Of a DNA stretch of 64,000 nucleotides, positions 45,301-59,069 are shown in pieces; position 1 is the first letter of the stretch, and the number at the start of each line of letters is the position of its first letter. Position numbers and translations under genes: made by a program. Below the pieces are notes generated by a model that ran no database searches, was not told the origin of the DNA, and saw nothing but the letters and a program-made list of their open reading frames with translations. Origin of the DNA: Pelecanus crispus (taxonomy: Eukaryota > Chordata > Aves > Pelecaniformes > Pelecanidae); contig NC_134643.1 in NCBI RefSeq assembly GCF_030463565.1, forward strand, positions 77,373,721 to 77,437,720. The letters run 5' to 3'.

Positions 45301-48300
45301 GCTACAGGAGATCCTGGCTGCATGGGGCTGGCAGCCAGACCCAGGACTGGGATCACTGGGCTTGAATTTGAACCAGAATTTGGCTGTAGAGCTGGGAGAT
45401 AAACACACAGTTTCCTATTGCAGAAAATGTAGGTTAGGTAGAGGTATCTTTGTAGGTTGTTTTTAAAGGGCAGAGGATGAGTGCCTGTTTGAAGTTATCT
45501 GAATTTTTAAAAAGGTAAATAAGATGTAAAAATTGGATTAAGTGAGAGCATGACCATGGGGAGGGTCTGACTGGGGGCTGGGGTCAGAGTACGACACATG
45601 GAATAAAGTGAGAGCATCATGGGTTTGGATCCTCTAACTTTCATCAGTAGGAGCTACCATCTCCTGTTAATCTTATTTTAAAAGGACCTGTAAGGTACCC
45701 TTGGTTTAACCCATATTGGCCTGTGCATTTCAAAGAGCTCTAAGCCAATGTCAGGATGAATTTCTGAAATTCCCTGCCCCCTTAAGAGAACAGATGGACA
45801 TGCCCTGATCTATTTGTAATTCTCATTCAAAGTTTGCTTAAAAAGTAAATGAAGACATTACAAAAATCCAGCTGACCAAAAAAACCAGCTCTGGCCAGTC
45901 ATTTCAGGCTAAGCTAATGCAATTATCATTCTTATCCATATTGTCATGCAGTTAGTCCCGCTGAGCCTAGCGCTCAACTGTCCTGATTTTTCATCATAAA
46001 TTCTCTTTGTTCCTCTTCAAGTATTACTCCTGATTAAGGGCTGTGATTTGAGAAACTTAATGTCAGATTTTAAAGTGACAGTTGATTTTTCTTTTAGCAA
46101 GTTTGTTTTGTATGGATAAGCTTTTACATTGCATTGACATATTTTTGACTCCTTTTTACTTTTTGGTTTCCTTTGTAGATGCTCTTCTTAATTTCTCTAA
46201 AAAGATTGTAGAGCTTGTGCTCCCAAAGAGGGTAATAAACCGTCTTGCAGGTGTTACTGTGCGTGGGGGGAAGATGTGAAATGGAAGCAGGCACCAGGAA
46301 TGCAAATTCCCGCTGCAATTTGGGTCACATGTCCAAAGGGAATTATAATTCCTCACATGCTTTCTCACGCAGTAGGACACAGGAGCAGAGGGATTGCTGC
46401 CTTGGACCGGGCTCCCAGCTCATCTACTCCCCTGTCTTGTCTCTGGAGGTACCCAGTTGCCAAGTGCTGTAAAGCCGGAACGAGAAACACCAGAATGGCC
46501 AATTATAACTTGCCTAAAGGAAAATATTTTCCTAACCCCAGGCATTTATCACTTGGCATGTCACCTGAAGAGCTCTGGTTTATATCCCTTCTGCATGATT
46601 ATCTCAAATGAGGTAACCCCGGAGATACCCACAACCTTTATAAATGCCCGTGCATTTTTTTCAGACCTCCTGAACTCTTTGTCTCAGAAATCTCACATGG
46701 CAGCGAATCCCCATCTTATGATGCACTGCTGAACACATCTCCATTCCTCTGGCCATTCACTGCTCATTTTTAAAATCAAATCAAACATTCCCATTCCCTT
46801 CTACTGAATGATAACCTGGACTTTCTTGCACCAGCTTCCCTTGGGCTTTGCTCTCTGCTCTCTGTATCAGTCAGTCAGTACCACCTTTATTAATATTCCC
46901 TTCCACCCCCTGGTCCACCTTTGCACAAGAACTTTCCCATCATCTTGAGCAGAAGTCTCTTTGATCCTTGAGGCACAAAACTGCCTGCCCTCCTAGGCAT
47001 CCCTCTCCCACCTTTACTGGTGGCCCGGGGAGTCGTGCTATAGATACAACCATGCTGAAATCAGGAGCTGTCTCAGCCGAGCTGCTAATAAGATTTGCTC
47101 TTTTTACCCTGATTCAGGCCAAGACCTACAGCAGGGACCTCAGCCAGGGTCTGGCAGCTCCTTTCTGTAACTTCTATTTCACCCTGGCAAGGCCAGACGT
47201 CCCCCCTCACCTTCCTTGTGCCACCGAGGCCATTGACCTGCCCGTGCCAGGACTGCTAACACAGCTGCACGAGGCCTCGCTTGCACCAGAGACCTCATTT
47301 TGCAGTAGAAAAATGTAGCCCGAGAATCCCTGCTTGTGAGCCGCAGTGCGGGCAGCGGGCAGTCTGCTCTCGGCTGCGTTGGCTGATAGAACAGGTGTAA
47401 AAAGAGGAGCCAGAGTAGGAGAGGGATTTTAAGAGCAATTACAGCTATCAGAGAGACAAAAATTATCTATCACAGACGTGGTATTGTGGCACGCCAAGAG
47501 CAATGGGAGTGAGGGTTTGGTTGGCAGCATCCCTTTGAAGGTGCCTGTGAGAGCGAAAGCAGATCATTCAAGTGTCCCCAGTTCTGCTTTGGGCTGTAGC
47601 TGCTCAGAGGAGATCTCCTGGGCCCTAGACACCATGCAAAGCTAGCAGGGAGCTGCCAGAAAACACCACTGTCGCTGCAGAGGAGGCCCTCTTGTTACCC
47701 ATTTAGGCTGCTTATGGATGCATGCGACAAGAGGATGTTTTTCCTTTAGCCTTGTAGCTCAAGATTTGATACTTCTGGAGCAGTGGATGTCCAAGGGCAC
47801 GACTCCCTGTGACTGTGCCCATGTAAAGTGGCCTGTGCTGGCAGGAGGTGGATGACAGTCAAAGATACCACTGACATCATTTTAAGGCTGGGTGAACACA
47901 CCGCAGCTGGAAAAACACTAAAAAATGGCATTTATACACCTTGTACACTCAACTGCACTATAGGCAGTGCTGGTAGGGATGCTTGCTTTTCAAGTTATTC
48001 AAGACATCCCATTATACAACCCATTTTCAGTCAACTGAAGCTTTGCCAAACATTTTGAAGTTATTTTTTCCGTGCTGTATGGCTGCCTCTGACTTCTTTG
48101 AGGGAAAGATCCAGCCAAACAGGCTTGGCCAACGCCTAGCACCAAGCGCAAGAGGCAGGGGCAGAAGAAGCTGTTTCACACCACGCAAAGCACTTCTGGT
48201 GACCTTTTCGCTGAATGACTCAAGCATGCCCTAGTTTGGAGAGGGCATCTGAAATTCAGCAAGAGGGCCAGATGTTGTGTCAGGGATTTGCCAAGGGTCT

Positions 48301-49234
48301 TTCCATCGCCTCCCATCCAGGAAAGCCTCTGTGTCCCCATCACCTCCTGCTTGGCTGAGGCACCTCCCTGCTGCTGCCAGTCCCCATGTTGTCTGAGGTG
48401 TCTAACCTCTGCCTGGTGCCTTTCGGCTTTACAGACCTGCTAATGAGCTATGGGGCTGTCAGTGAGACCACAGGATTTCTGTCTTTTTGTGACTTGAAAA
48501 ACTACATCCAGAAAGTTGCGTTAAAAATTATTACAGCCGCACAGTGAAATATTGAGAGGTTTAGAAGTGCCAGGATTCAACTGACCTGTGCAAATTCAAC
48601 TCACTTTCCAAAGCAGATTTAAAAGAAATATCTATTGCTACTTTCTTCACCCCATGCAGCTGGCCTTCCCATCTGAAGTTTCATGTAGTTTTAGTTACGG
48701 TGTATTGATAGCCCCCAACCTTTTGTTGCTTTTTTTCAATATAGCTTGAACTGGAAGTCTTTGAAATCAGTTGAGATTCCACAAATGTTACTGTTGCTGT
48801 GTATCCTAAAAGCAATACTCTTCCTTGCATCTTGTGCAGCAATGACATGAAAGAGATGTTTAGGACAGAGATCCAACTTTTGCCATTAGCCCACCAACTT
48901 TTATCTGGATGCCTGTGAACCCACGGGCTGGCACAGATGGGCCCAGCTCCGTGATGCCCTGAATCACAGGATGGCACAGGATGGTCAGTGTGTTTTCGGC
49001 CACATGGACCCACCCCTTCATAATCATCTATCTCTGTTGTCTGATCGTTGCCTGTACCAGCATTCTCGTCAACTGATATTTATAAAAGAAATACATCCAA
49101 GGGTTTTCATAGTAACAGTGCTACATGAGCAGGCAACTGAAGTTTACATTTCCTTCAGCATAGTATTTCTAATATACAGCTATTAATTCCTCTACAAGCA
49201 GAGGACATACGCATAAGGGCATGAATGATCTTAC

Positions 49235-49340
49235 TGTAAAGGCACTTGCCTGGGCTCAGATGGCAGGAGTACAATTCCTAGCTCTGCTGCAGACTGCCCA
49301 TATGACCTTGAACAGGCCTTGACCCAGCTCACCGGGCATA
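49235..49340 (+). mobile_element. MIR-like SINE fragment
   Basis: The plus strand has GTACAATTCCTAGCTCTGCT, then GCAGACTGCC, then CATATGACCTTGAACAGGCC, i.e. the MIR 'ttcccagctctgccac ... gtgaccttgggcaag' order, strongly diverged. Confidence 0.6.
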
Positions 49341-51599
49341 TTTAGGGATGCACGTCCCGTTGGCATTACTTGGAGGTAAGCACCTGAGTACTCTGGTGGA
49401 TCTGCTACACTGAGGGTCCTCAAGAGAGCCTATGCTTACAGAAGTCAATTGCTCTGTGCCTCAGTTCCTCATTTTAAAACAGCAATACAAGCAGCTCTTG
49501 GTCTTTCTAGGGGCACCTTATCAGGCTGTTGAACAATCTTACCTTGATGTCGTGCATCGCAGCGTCACACAGACAGCGGGAAGGTGCTCCCATGCCCCAC
49601 TCTGCCCCAGTTTCTCTTCCTGCAGGTCCCTGTCTGCAGGTTTTCCAAACGTGAGTGCACCCAGCCTGTTCCTTCAGCCAGTCCACAGACCCCGTGTTGA
49701 GCATGGCTTTGCTTTGAGGTATCTCAGTCTTCCATTACTCTGTGTGGCAGGGACCGCACTGTCCTAGCATGAGCTTTCTCTCATTTTCTTTCTGTCATCA
49801 TCTGGGTGGGCTCTGCCTCTTCCTACATAGCCGGTGCCCTGCACACCCGATCAGGCTGGGGACTGAGGTCTGTTGCTTTGCTCTTCTCACACTGTGGGAC
49901 TTTCTACAGGAAGAGAAAGGGCCTGGAGAAAATGCGGAGCCTTCCTGAGGAATGAGTCCACGATTGCAGAACGAGATCTTCTGGAATTAAGGACCATTAC
50001 CAAATATTGGGAAAGCCCATGTATGCAGTGAGCTGGGATAAGCTAGAGTGGGATAGATGAGGGCCCTGTTTTAACACGGGTCCTAAGGAATACATAATAA
50101 GAAATTAACACTAAGAAACGCAGAGGAACTCAGGCAGGAGGGAGTGACACAAGACCGTTGCAGCAACTGCATCTTTGACTCTACCATGCTTGTTAGAAGA
50201 TTATGCTTTCAGTCTTGTTCTGTTAATACAGTTTTCCTTTTATTTAGTGTATAACCCCATGGGTCTCACAGTTATTACCCATGGATACCCAAAGGATTTG
50301 TGCAGGTGAGGAGCTAACCATCTTAGGTGTAGTCAATTTTGTGGGTAATACTGATGCGGTGAGCAGTTTGCAGCTAATTAAAATGCTACACTTTAAAATC
50401 ATTTTTTGCTAATTACTAATATTTAGCAGCACTATTTTAACTGTAATTTCCATGTTCCATGGGGATTTGAACTCTGCTAATTTCCCACTGACTCTCTTGG
50501 CACCATTTAGCATATCAAAATGACCATGAAATTAAAAAACCTTAGTCATTTTACTTCTCTAGGAATCAATGCTAGCAGTAACAGGAAAAAAATTTGCTGC
50601 AGGAAAAATATGACAAAATTCAGGCCCTTTCCCCCTTCTTCCCCCACAAAAGGCAATTATGCTATGGCACTGACTGACCCAGCAGAGCACAGAAGCTGCT
50701 CTGGGCACAAGCTACATTTGTTTTGCCAGGAGGAGGATGCACAGAACCACGTTTCCCTTACAAGCAACACTGTTGTCCCGTAAGGCTGGGCAGCGAGTTA
50801 GTGCTAGATAGCATTCTCTTGGCCTCCAGATGAGTCAGTATCTGTCAAAATCGGTAGCCTGGTAGCCTTTTAACTCCCACTCTGGGCACTGGCCGCTGAA
50901 ATGAAGCTACTACCCCTGTGCAACATCAGACACCGGCAGAATGAGTGCTAGAACCCAAGTGTGTTGTTTCCCAGGTTCCTGCTCTGCTTAACAGACTGCA
51001 CTGCTTGCCCCTGTATGACAGAAATGTCCTTTAAAAAGGATGAAAAAATGAGGGGGAATGTGAGACTTCTGTTTGGAATAAGGCGGAGTGCATTTGCAGC
51101 GTCCTCACATCATCACAGCAATCCAAACACACAAATAACATCATTATGTGAATTTGCAAGAAAAAATGCTCGGTTGTTTAGCAATAAAATTTCCAAATCA
51201 GCCTCCGACAGTCACTCTGAAAAACAACATAAACATTCAACACAAGAACAATCAAAAATACATCAGTGGTTATTTTTTTTTAACCGAGAGGGAAGACTCG
51301 CATCCTTTCACTGAATGCATGTCTACACAGATCAATGTCAGTTCTTATTCATTTGCTACTTTTAACTATTTACATTTATTCCTGTTACTTGGGTCTTAGT
51401 CACCTAGCCATTGTGACAGCTTTGTTCTATATGCTTTGATTAAACTAAATTCTGGGTCTTTCTCAGGAGTGCAGGACACATCATTTTCTGGTCCTCTATT
51501 GTACATCCAGCATCCTATGCCTGGCCCTGCACACAGCCCTCCCTGGCAGCCCCCCTCTCACTCCCTTTTTGCAACAAGAGGGTAGCCAGAAGACTACCA

Positions 51600-51868
51600 C
51601 CCTGGCTCCACCACTGGATCGCTTGTCGACCCTGTGCACATCATGTAACCTTTCCTTGCCTTTTAGATCCAGGAAGCCACATTAATCTTGGTGGGATGAG
51701 CTTAGCAGCAAGGATTTGTTCTTCTGCGTTTGCTTTCCCCACTTGTAAACTGAGCATCGCAATACTTGCCTAGATCAAAGGGGGTACAGGGAGAATTAAA
51801 TAATTAATGTATGTAAAGCACTTTGAAAGATGAAAGATGCTATATAAGTACAAAGTATTAACTACAAA
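51600..51868 (+). mobile_element. MIR/CORE-like SINE, near full length
   Basis: Order visible: GGCTCCACCACTGG (degenerate tRNA-related part), CATGTAACCTTTCCTTGCC, TTTCCCCACTTGTAAACTGA, AATACTTGCCTAGATCAAAG, then the diagnostic tail GTAAAGCACTTTGAAAGATG and GATGCTATATAAGTACAAAG. This is the best-preserved SINE in the window and its tail matches the amniote MIR-type 3' end (gcgctttgagatc...gctatataa). Confidence 0.8.
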
Positions 51869-52159
51869 AAAATCCCAAACCTGGTTACTGATGTAAGTCT
51901 CCAGTTTATTCTGCAAGAAATGCATGAAATCAAAATAATTGCCACTAGCAAATTAAGAGTTAGATTGTGCCAAGCCCTAAAACAGCTATGCAGGGGACCA
52001 AGAGCCTTGCCTCCTCCTGTGGCTGGGTTAGGGCGCCTGTATGAGCAAGAAGGAGCTGAAAGTGTGCCCACAATGGGGATTTGGAAGGGAAGGCACTTCC
52101 TGCATCAACGAATCATCTCAAGCAACCATGTCAAATGGTACAATTCAAAAATTGATAGC

Positions 52160-52990
52160 GCAGTGTCTTACAGCAAGCTATGTTTCTCGCTGTTCCCCAG
52201 CCTCACTGCTCCAATGGTTAGAAACCTTCCTCTGGTTTCCAGGCTAAATGTACTCATGGCCATTTGTATCCATTTGTCCTTGTGCCAACATTGTTTTAAG
52301 TTTAACACAAGATATTTATAGACCAATCGTGTCCTCCTTAACCTTTAATGTTGTTAGGCTGAACAAGGCAATCCCTTTCAGTTTCCTGTTGTTAAGTAGG
52401 GTCTCCAGCCCCCCACCAAGCACCCTACCAACACTTAGTTATGCTTGCTGCAGTCGCAATTCATCTTTCTCAAATAGAGGTGAATAAAGCTGTATGCAGC
52501 CTCCTCACAGGGTCCACCAGTACTTGTTCTCCATCATTAATACTTTTCAGGCCCATGTTGGAAATACTCGATACAGCCTTGATCACATTTACCTTTTTCC
52601 ATGGCCATGCTATGCTCCCATTTCATAGTAACCCTGTGACCAGCCAAGGCGCTTGAGAATTTTTATTTTCCCAGAGACTGTGACACTTCAGCCTTACGTG
52701 CCAAACCTTACATTTGGCACAATTGAATTTCATCCTATTCCCATTGTTCCCATCCTCAAGGTCACACAGTTCTTCCTGTTTGATAGGCTGGGGCCTCTTG
52801 TGTATTGACAAGCACTCGCATGTCTGTGTCATCAGGAAATTTCACGATGCACTCCTCCCTCTTTTGTGTGACAGGCAAGTATTAACTAAAAGCAGTCCCC
52901 AAACAGCCCTCAGACAATTCCACTAGCAACTGCCTTCCAGATCTGCTTTCAGCACATCTTGCTTTCATCTCCCATCCTGCTATGTCTCAC
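52160..52990 (-). mobile_element. CR1 LINE fragment, decayed reverse transcriptase ORF2 end
   Basis: About 0.8 kb on the minus strand corresponds to the C-terminal part of CR1 ORF2. Minus-strand translation around 52623-52760 shows NRMKFNCAKCKV and WHVRLKC, matching the CR1 'vNrMKFNkdKCKVLHlG' signature. The plus strand has the familiar antisense phrases (AATTTCATCCTATTCCCATT, GTCATCAGGAAATTTCAC, CCAATGGTTAGAAACCTTCC). Stops and indels show it is long dead. CR1 is the dominant LINE of birds and other sauropsids. Confidence 0.87.
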
Positions 52991-55900
52991 CTATCTTGCA
53001 TGGATGGTTGAGGTTCTTCCAGAAGGAAAGATGGTGCAAGTCCGTAGGGCTTGCCAGACCCAACCAGTGCGTTAAAAGCAGTTACGTTCCCTCGGGGACA
53101 TTGCAAAAGAGAGTCAGAGAAGTTGCGAAGCACTGACATTTCATAACAATGCTAAGCCAAGAAAATATAATACTCAGGGTAACTTTGGATGGGAGGGAAT
53201 ATTCTTCAACATCTGGTGGAGCACATGCTGTAATTCTGGCAGTGCAGAAAGCCCTGTGTCCTCAAGAACCCTTTCACATAAAAGGTCACTGGTCTGAGAA
53301 AACGGAGGACACGAAGCCATGTTGCTATTGCAGATCAGAGGGAAACTGAGTCCAAGGAGAGGTGGAGTGCAGAGACAAGGGCCAGGTGGCTGTTTCAGGG
53401 GAGAGGTGTGCAAACATCAAAAGGCCCAAATCTGCTGTCACACAGCTCTGGCCTGAGCCTCAGGCCTCTGTTTTGCCTCAGATAAAAAGCATGCAGCTTT
53501 GGTCTTTTACAGAGATGATTTATAGATGGTTTACATCAATGCAGCAATGCAGGATGAAAAGGGATACTAATTTCTGGGAGTAACCAGCTCTTTGTGAGGC
53601 AGAAGATTATGGCCCAGCATCTACTCAACCCTATAGTTGCTAAGACAAACTCAGGAAGAGACTGGAAGAAATTAACTCCAATATGCTCAGGTCTTCTGTC
53701 TCCAGGGGAGATCATGGGCTCCATTTTTGAACCAGCCAAGAGGCAGGGGCAAATCTTGGCCACACTGAGGCCAGCAACAAACTTCGATTGGGCTGAAGAC
53801 GTCAGCTCCAGTGCTCAGGTGCTTCAGGGCTCCAAAGGCGACTCTGAGAAAAGCCACCACTTACAGTGGGGCCTGGTTGGAGAAAAGTCACAACCGCTTG
53901 CTTTTGAAAGACTGAGAGCTCTTCAGCAAATTCCAGCTCATTCCTTCCAGAGGACCCAAATGTGTATTTCGGGCAACTGCAGCGCCTGTGAGTACCTCAG
54001 ACCTTGAAGTACAGCTGGAGCAGTGAATAACGCAGTGAGACTACCCAAGTGCCAGCGTGAGACCTTGAGCCAGCTGCAGAAACAAAGCCCCAAGTGTCTG
54101 TAAATGCCAGAAAGTCTGAAAAATGAGATACATATGCATATGCACCACAAAGTTTGTCCTGGATCTTTGGAGAGAGCACCTTATTAGAGCTGCCGGTAGC
54201 GGTACACCAACTCAGAAGCACTTTTTTTCATGTGCCTCTTGAAAAAAAGGCCTTTCTAGTTTCGTTACAAAGCATCGACTGCACGGGACAGGCTGAGCAC
54301 GTTTGGCACCCGCTGCTATGAAGGAGAGCTCCTCGGCTCCTGCGCTGACTGATCCCTCCATCCCAGCTGTGAGTCCCACCCATGCAGTCAGAGCTTGGGA
54401 GTCAGAGCTGAGCGAAGCCAGGGCTTAGATGGATTTTAAATATCATGTCTCCACCTGGCAGGATTTCTTGCAGTCCATCCTGCCACTTTCTGTGGGCTCC
54501 TAGTTCTGTGTTTGGGGGTGTGTGAAAGAAATGGAGAGCTGAAGAGTGAGAGCCATGCCTTGCTTTTCTTTTTCATCCCATCCTTACCCTGTACAGAGAG
54601 AGTCAGAGTCCTATGCCCAAAGCCCTTAGCTGGGCTTCCCCTCTGCTTGCTTACCCACCATGGGTTGCAAGTGCCAGTGAGGGGCTGCCTGCTGGGATCG
54701 GGGAGAGGCAACTGCAGTTTCTCCAAGGTAAAATGGAGATCAGCAGCCCATGAGGGCGGTGCTGCTGCCAGCTGTGTTGGCTGTTCCCCCAGGGGGGCTG
54801 TCCCCGTACTGCCACGGCATGAGTCCCCGCTCCAGGAGAAAAAACCCAGAGGGGCTGGTGGGTTTTTTTCTAGAGGGAGACTTTTGGGCTAATTCAGCCT
54901 CATTGTCTGCAGAGCCAGTGACACAGGCACAGGCGCTACCCCATGGCAGGCAGCACGTGCCGTTGGGACCCCCAAGCATTGCCTTCACTTGGAAATGGTG
55001 AGACTTGTGCCTTTAAATGAAAACTATGTGTTATGGGACCAGTAAAATTAATGAGAGTGATTCATATTGGGGTGTGAGTGATGGACATGGCTGCAGAGGC
55101 TTCTTTCTTCCTCTTGTGGGGTCAAGCTCCTTCATTTTATCCCTCTTATTAATGAAAAGTGAGAGCAGGAGCCCTTGCCCTTCCCTCTGCTGCCCACGGT
55201 GTCTCTGTCCTGGTGTAAAGCTGCGGGCAGGTTTCCTGACACTTCTGCCATATAGTCTAAGGTGGCAGCTTGAGCCTTGCATGTGCATACACACATGCAT
55301 GTGTGTGTACATATGCACTCCCCGTGAGCACATCCATGGAACAGACCTAATCGTTATCCTTGGCAAGAACATGAGTAAGAGGATTTGCTTCTGTTTAACC
55401 AGGGAATAATTAACACCTGGTGAGAAGGTCTAATGGCCGTAGCATCTCATTAATGTATTTTGACAGACAATATCCTCCTCAAATATACTTTGAAGAAAGA
55501 AGACCAGCTTTGGAAAGGGCACAGAGGCTGTTTGTAAACTAGTTGTCCCTCATTTTCAAACTCCTTAACTCTGCTCAGCGAGATGCAAAGGACTCTGGGT
55601 TGGTGTAAAATACTCGCTAGAGCATGGCAATGTGTACACCAAGCCGCAGCAGTTAGCTTTACCTAATGTCTTGTTGCGTCACAGCTTCTCGCCTCTTTCT
55701 GCTCCATCTTGATTTTGAGGGACTGTCAGTTGTAGCACCTAAAGACCAGCTCCAGGCCTCATACAGAAATGTAATAAAATATGACTTCCACCCCAAAGGA
55801 CCTGCCATAAGAGTAGAAGGCAAGACAGAAACAGTCAGATCATTATGAACAGCTTAACTACTGGTAAGTTTTCTATAGGAGACCCCTGTAAATGCCTGAG

Positions 55901-56284
55901 CCACCGTTTGGATTCAGGGAGCCACAGCTGGAGGTGAGGAGCTCCAGGCACAGGGCACCTAAAGAAGCTTTAGCAAAAGCAAAGATTTAGGAATTTAAAT
56001 TGGTGTAGCACAGTCATTGTGGAGGCTGCAAGACACAATTTCTTTCTAATTTGAAATAAGACCTGATTTCTTTTGTATGCACAGATCTACCTTGTGGTCA
56101 GATGCAATTGCTGGAGGGAGTAAGGTGCGTTATTAAATACACAGCCTCTGACTGTGGAGTAACCTGACATAAAACAACTCCTGTTCTACTTCTTTTCATG
56201 TCTATCACTCCATCCAGCTAAGCTGAAGTGCTTCACACCTTGGTCTTATCCCTAGTAATGCAAAAAGGGCACATGGAGCACACA
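52991..56284. other. Intergenic region BHLHE41-SSPN, part 3
   Basis: No gene, no clear mobile element. It includes an alternating CATG/TG-rich microsatellite-like stretch near 55277-55320. Frames of up to about 137 codons lack any family resemblance. Confidence 0.6.
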
Positions 56285-56289
56285 CAAAG

Positions 56290-56370
56290 AATAATGTGGG
56301 TTGGACGGTTCCTCTGGAGGTCATCTGGCCCAACCCAGCACTCACAGCAGAGCCCACAGACACAGAAAAC
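56290..56370 (-). mobile_element. CR1 LINE 3'-end remnant
   Basis: GTGGGTTGGACGGTTCCTCT then GGAGGTCATCTGGCCCAACC matches the reverse complement of the CR1 3' tail (ggttggac..gatgacct..ggtccctTCCAACC). The terminal 8-bp microsatellite is not visible. The remnant is short and old. Confidence 0.75.
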
Positions 56371-58567
56371 GACATGCGCTGGTCTCAAAAGAGCGTGTTA
56401 AAAACAAGCCTCACCTCCAGATGACCTGAACTTTAAAAATGGCCATGTCAGAAGCCAGCCTGAATTGCGTATGTCAGACCCATTTCTAATTGGCCTTGTC
56501 TTTTATGTAATAGTGCTTTCAAGAGCTAGATATTATTATTATCTGCTGTCAATGGGCATCTGTCTTCAGAAATCACAGCAGCTGACTTCAAACCTCTGCT
56601 TTCAGAGAGAATCCTTCGTCATTTATTTTAATGGGGAGCCCTCTGTTATTGAGCAGATCATCGGTGTGCTGAACTTTGGCTACTCAATGGTGCGTCAGCG
56701 CTGCTTGGTCCAGCTCTGCAGTCCATGGCTTGCTATGGGATGAGGGGAGCAGGGGGAAAAGGAGCAAGGATGAGGCAGGGTCTCCGTAGCCCAGATTGCT
56801 GGGTGGGTGGGTGAGCCTTTGGCCGGCTGCGGCACATTTGCCTCCCTCCCGGCTCCAGCTGTCACACTGGGGGTGGCATCTCCGAGGGGGTCCCTGGGTC
56901 AGCAGCCTTTTGTGGAGCTGCTCTGGGGGCAAAGAGAGCCAAACACCCCGCGGTCCTTGGGGCGACGTGGCGAGCCTCGTCCAAGCCTTTGTTCCTTGCT
57001 AATTCTGTTGCTCCGGATTTGTGTGCTGCAACCCTGTGATTGGCACTTGGCTGGACTGCTGATGCCTTGAAGAAATATCTGTATAAATGTGATTATGTGG
57101 GAGTGTGCGTCTGTGTGTCTGTGTGGGTTCAACCATGCCAAACCCACTTTATTTGCAGTGTAAAAATCGCAGTGGAGAAAAATCCAAGGTTTCTGGAGTC
57201 CCATGCAACACCGTGTGTCCTCGCGGGTAGGAGAAGAAATAGGAAAGACTGTGTCATCGCAAAGCTGCAGCCCAGATCTTGCCGTTTCTATGTCTGACGT
57301 TGTGTGTGCTGTTTGACTTGTCATCGTCACCCAGTTTGCGCTGCCTCTTGGCAAAGGGAGGAACAAGAGCAGGCAATGTTTTACAGAGGACAGTATCTGG
57401 CTATGGAAAAGCTGTGCAACATGACTCATTTTGTGTAAAGAACACAAAATTACAACTGCGTGCCACATGAGAGATGGTAGCTGGGCTCAAATCAAAAACC
57501 ATCCTCATCCAGGAAGGGTATTCAAGCATTTGCTTAATTTAAGAACACACTAAATCAGGGCCTTTGGGCACAAAAGGGTAATGATTATTCTTGTGTTGCC
57601 GAGAAAATCCAAGTGACATCCAGAAGATGTATTACTTGAGAAAATTTAGTGTTATTTCTATGTCCTCGTTTAATCTTTCAATTTCTAAAAAAGTAATTCT
57701 TTTAATTTCTCACTGCTAGCCAGTGCTGTGAATTCTTTCACAGCTGTTTTACACTCGATTGTTAATTCCAAGTGGAATCAGCAAATACAATCTGGTTCAG
57801 ATAATAATTATGGAAGATCAATCCTGCATCCGCCTCTTTTCTCTGTCCCCATTAAATTTCCCAGCATGTAAGATATGCATGTTTGACTTTGCAGGGAAAG
57901 CTAGCCACAGTAAAAGAACCTTTTTCCTTCTTGTACACACTGTTTAATCATTTCAAAGCAACAACAAGTTTTCCCCAATTTTTTCAATGTGTTTGACCCC
58001 TAATTTTTTCTCTATATAACTGTGTATTGCTGCAGAGATTAGATATGGCGTATATGATTTTAAGTATGCAATATGTATTATTTTTTTAATTACAAGTGAC
58101 TGTCTTTATTAGCAACTGGTTAGCATCTATTGAAGTCCTGAAGTTGTCCCAGTAAAAGCAGATGAGCTGTCGTCCGATTGCTGTGTTACTCAGATAACCG
58201 TGTGAACAGCAGGAGTGGCAAAGCAGAAGGTGGCTGCGAGCTGCTCCTGCCGGACCAGATCCTGCTGCCCTTCACTGTGGGCATGGTGCCTCCCTGTGTA
58301 GGCACATTGTACCCAGCCTAGGAGAGGCTCCCTGTCTCAGCGTGACCCGGGCAGATGGCAAATAATGTCTTTGGTTTCCTTGGAAAAACCAAGTGCTCCA
58401 AGTGGTGCACCTACTCCGGACCCAATGGCTGTGAGAAGGTGAACTCTGGTTTGTGTTGACCACGTTTCATAGTTTCATACCCAAACATTTTGGTCGCTGT
58501 ACAGAAGACATCCCCTGAACTGGCCTAGACTCCTCCTGCCTTAAGGACTTGGGACACCAGCCATACA

Positions 58568-58730
58568 ACTGGGATTTTCAAAGGGGCTGCAGGAGGTTGG
58601 CACCCAAGTGGATTTCCCTCCTATACCCTGTAGGAGATATTCAGCCTGCTGCCCATGGAGCATGGCCGCATTTTTGAGACACTTGCCATGCAGAAAGATA
58701 TTTAGGCACCTGTTTTAAGAGACGTTCTTG
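58568..58730. repeat. Ancient interspersed repeat fragment
   Basis: GGGATTTTCAAAGGGGCTGC, then GGAGGTTGGCACCCAAGTGG and TATTTAGGCACCTGTTTTAA resemble a widespread sauropsid repeat ('gggattttcaaaggagcctaa...ttaggcaccc'). Family name not recalled. Confidence 0.45.
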
Positions 58731-59069
58731 GGCCAGGAGATAAGCAAGGGCTGTTATTGGCTGTAAGGTAAGTTCTTGTTCATTTTATTGACTTTGGGTT
58801 GAATCCTGTTCATCGTCCTCAGGCAATTACTCCTCCTGAAACCACTATGACAGTCGGCATGAATAAAGCAGTTGGATTTTGGCCCCTTTTAGAAGACAAT
58901 AATCATAAATTTAGCTGCCAGTGCAAATCCAGGTGTGAAAACCAGGGATTTTCCTCAGGGAAAAACCACAGTAAAGATCTGTGGCACAGAACTAGGGAAA
59001 TGGATGGGCAGAAAGGAAAAGAAATTTTAACTTCATTTAACTCTAATACTTAGTATTAGCATAGATGTT

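Larger units (their letters stand above)
44341..52150. other. Intergenic region BHLHE41-SSPN, part 2
   Basis: No gene supported. It contains a three-copy 20-bp tandem repeat (44866-44925), an imperfect repeat cluster (45211-45300), and MIR-like SINEs at 49235-49340 and 51600-51868. Everything else appears unique. Confidence 0.6.
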
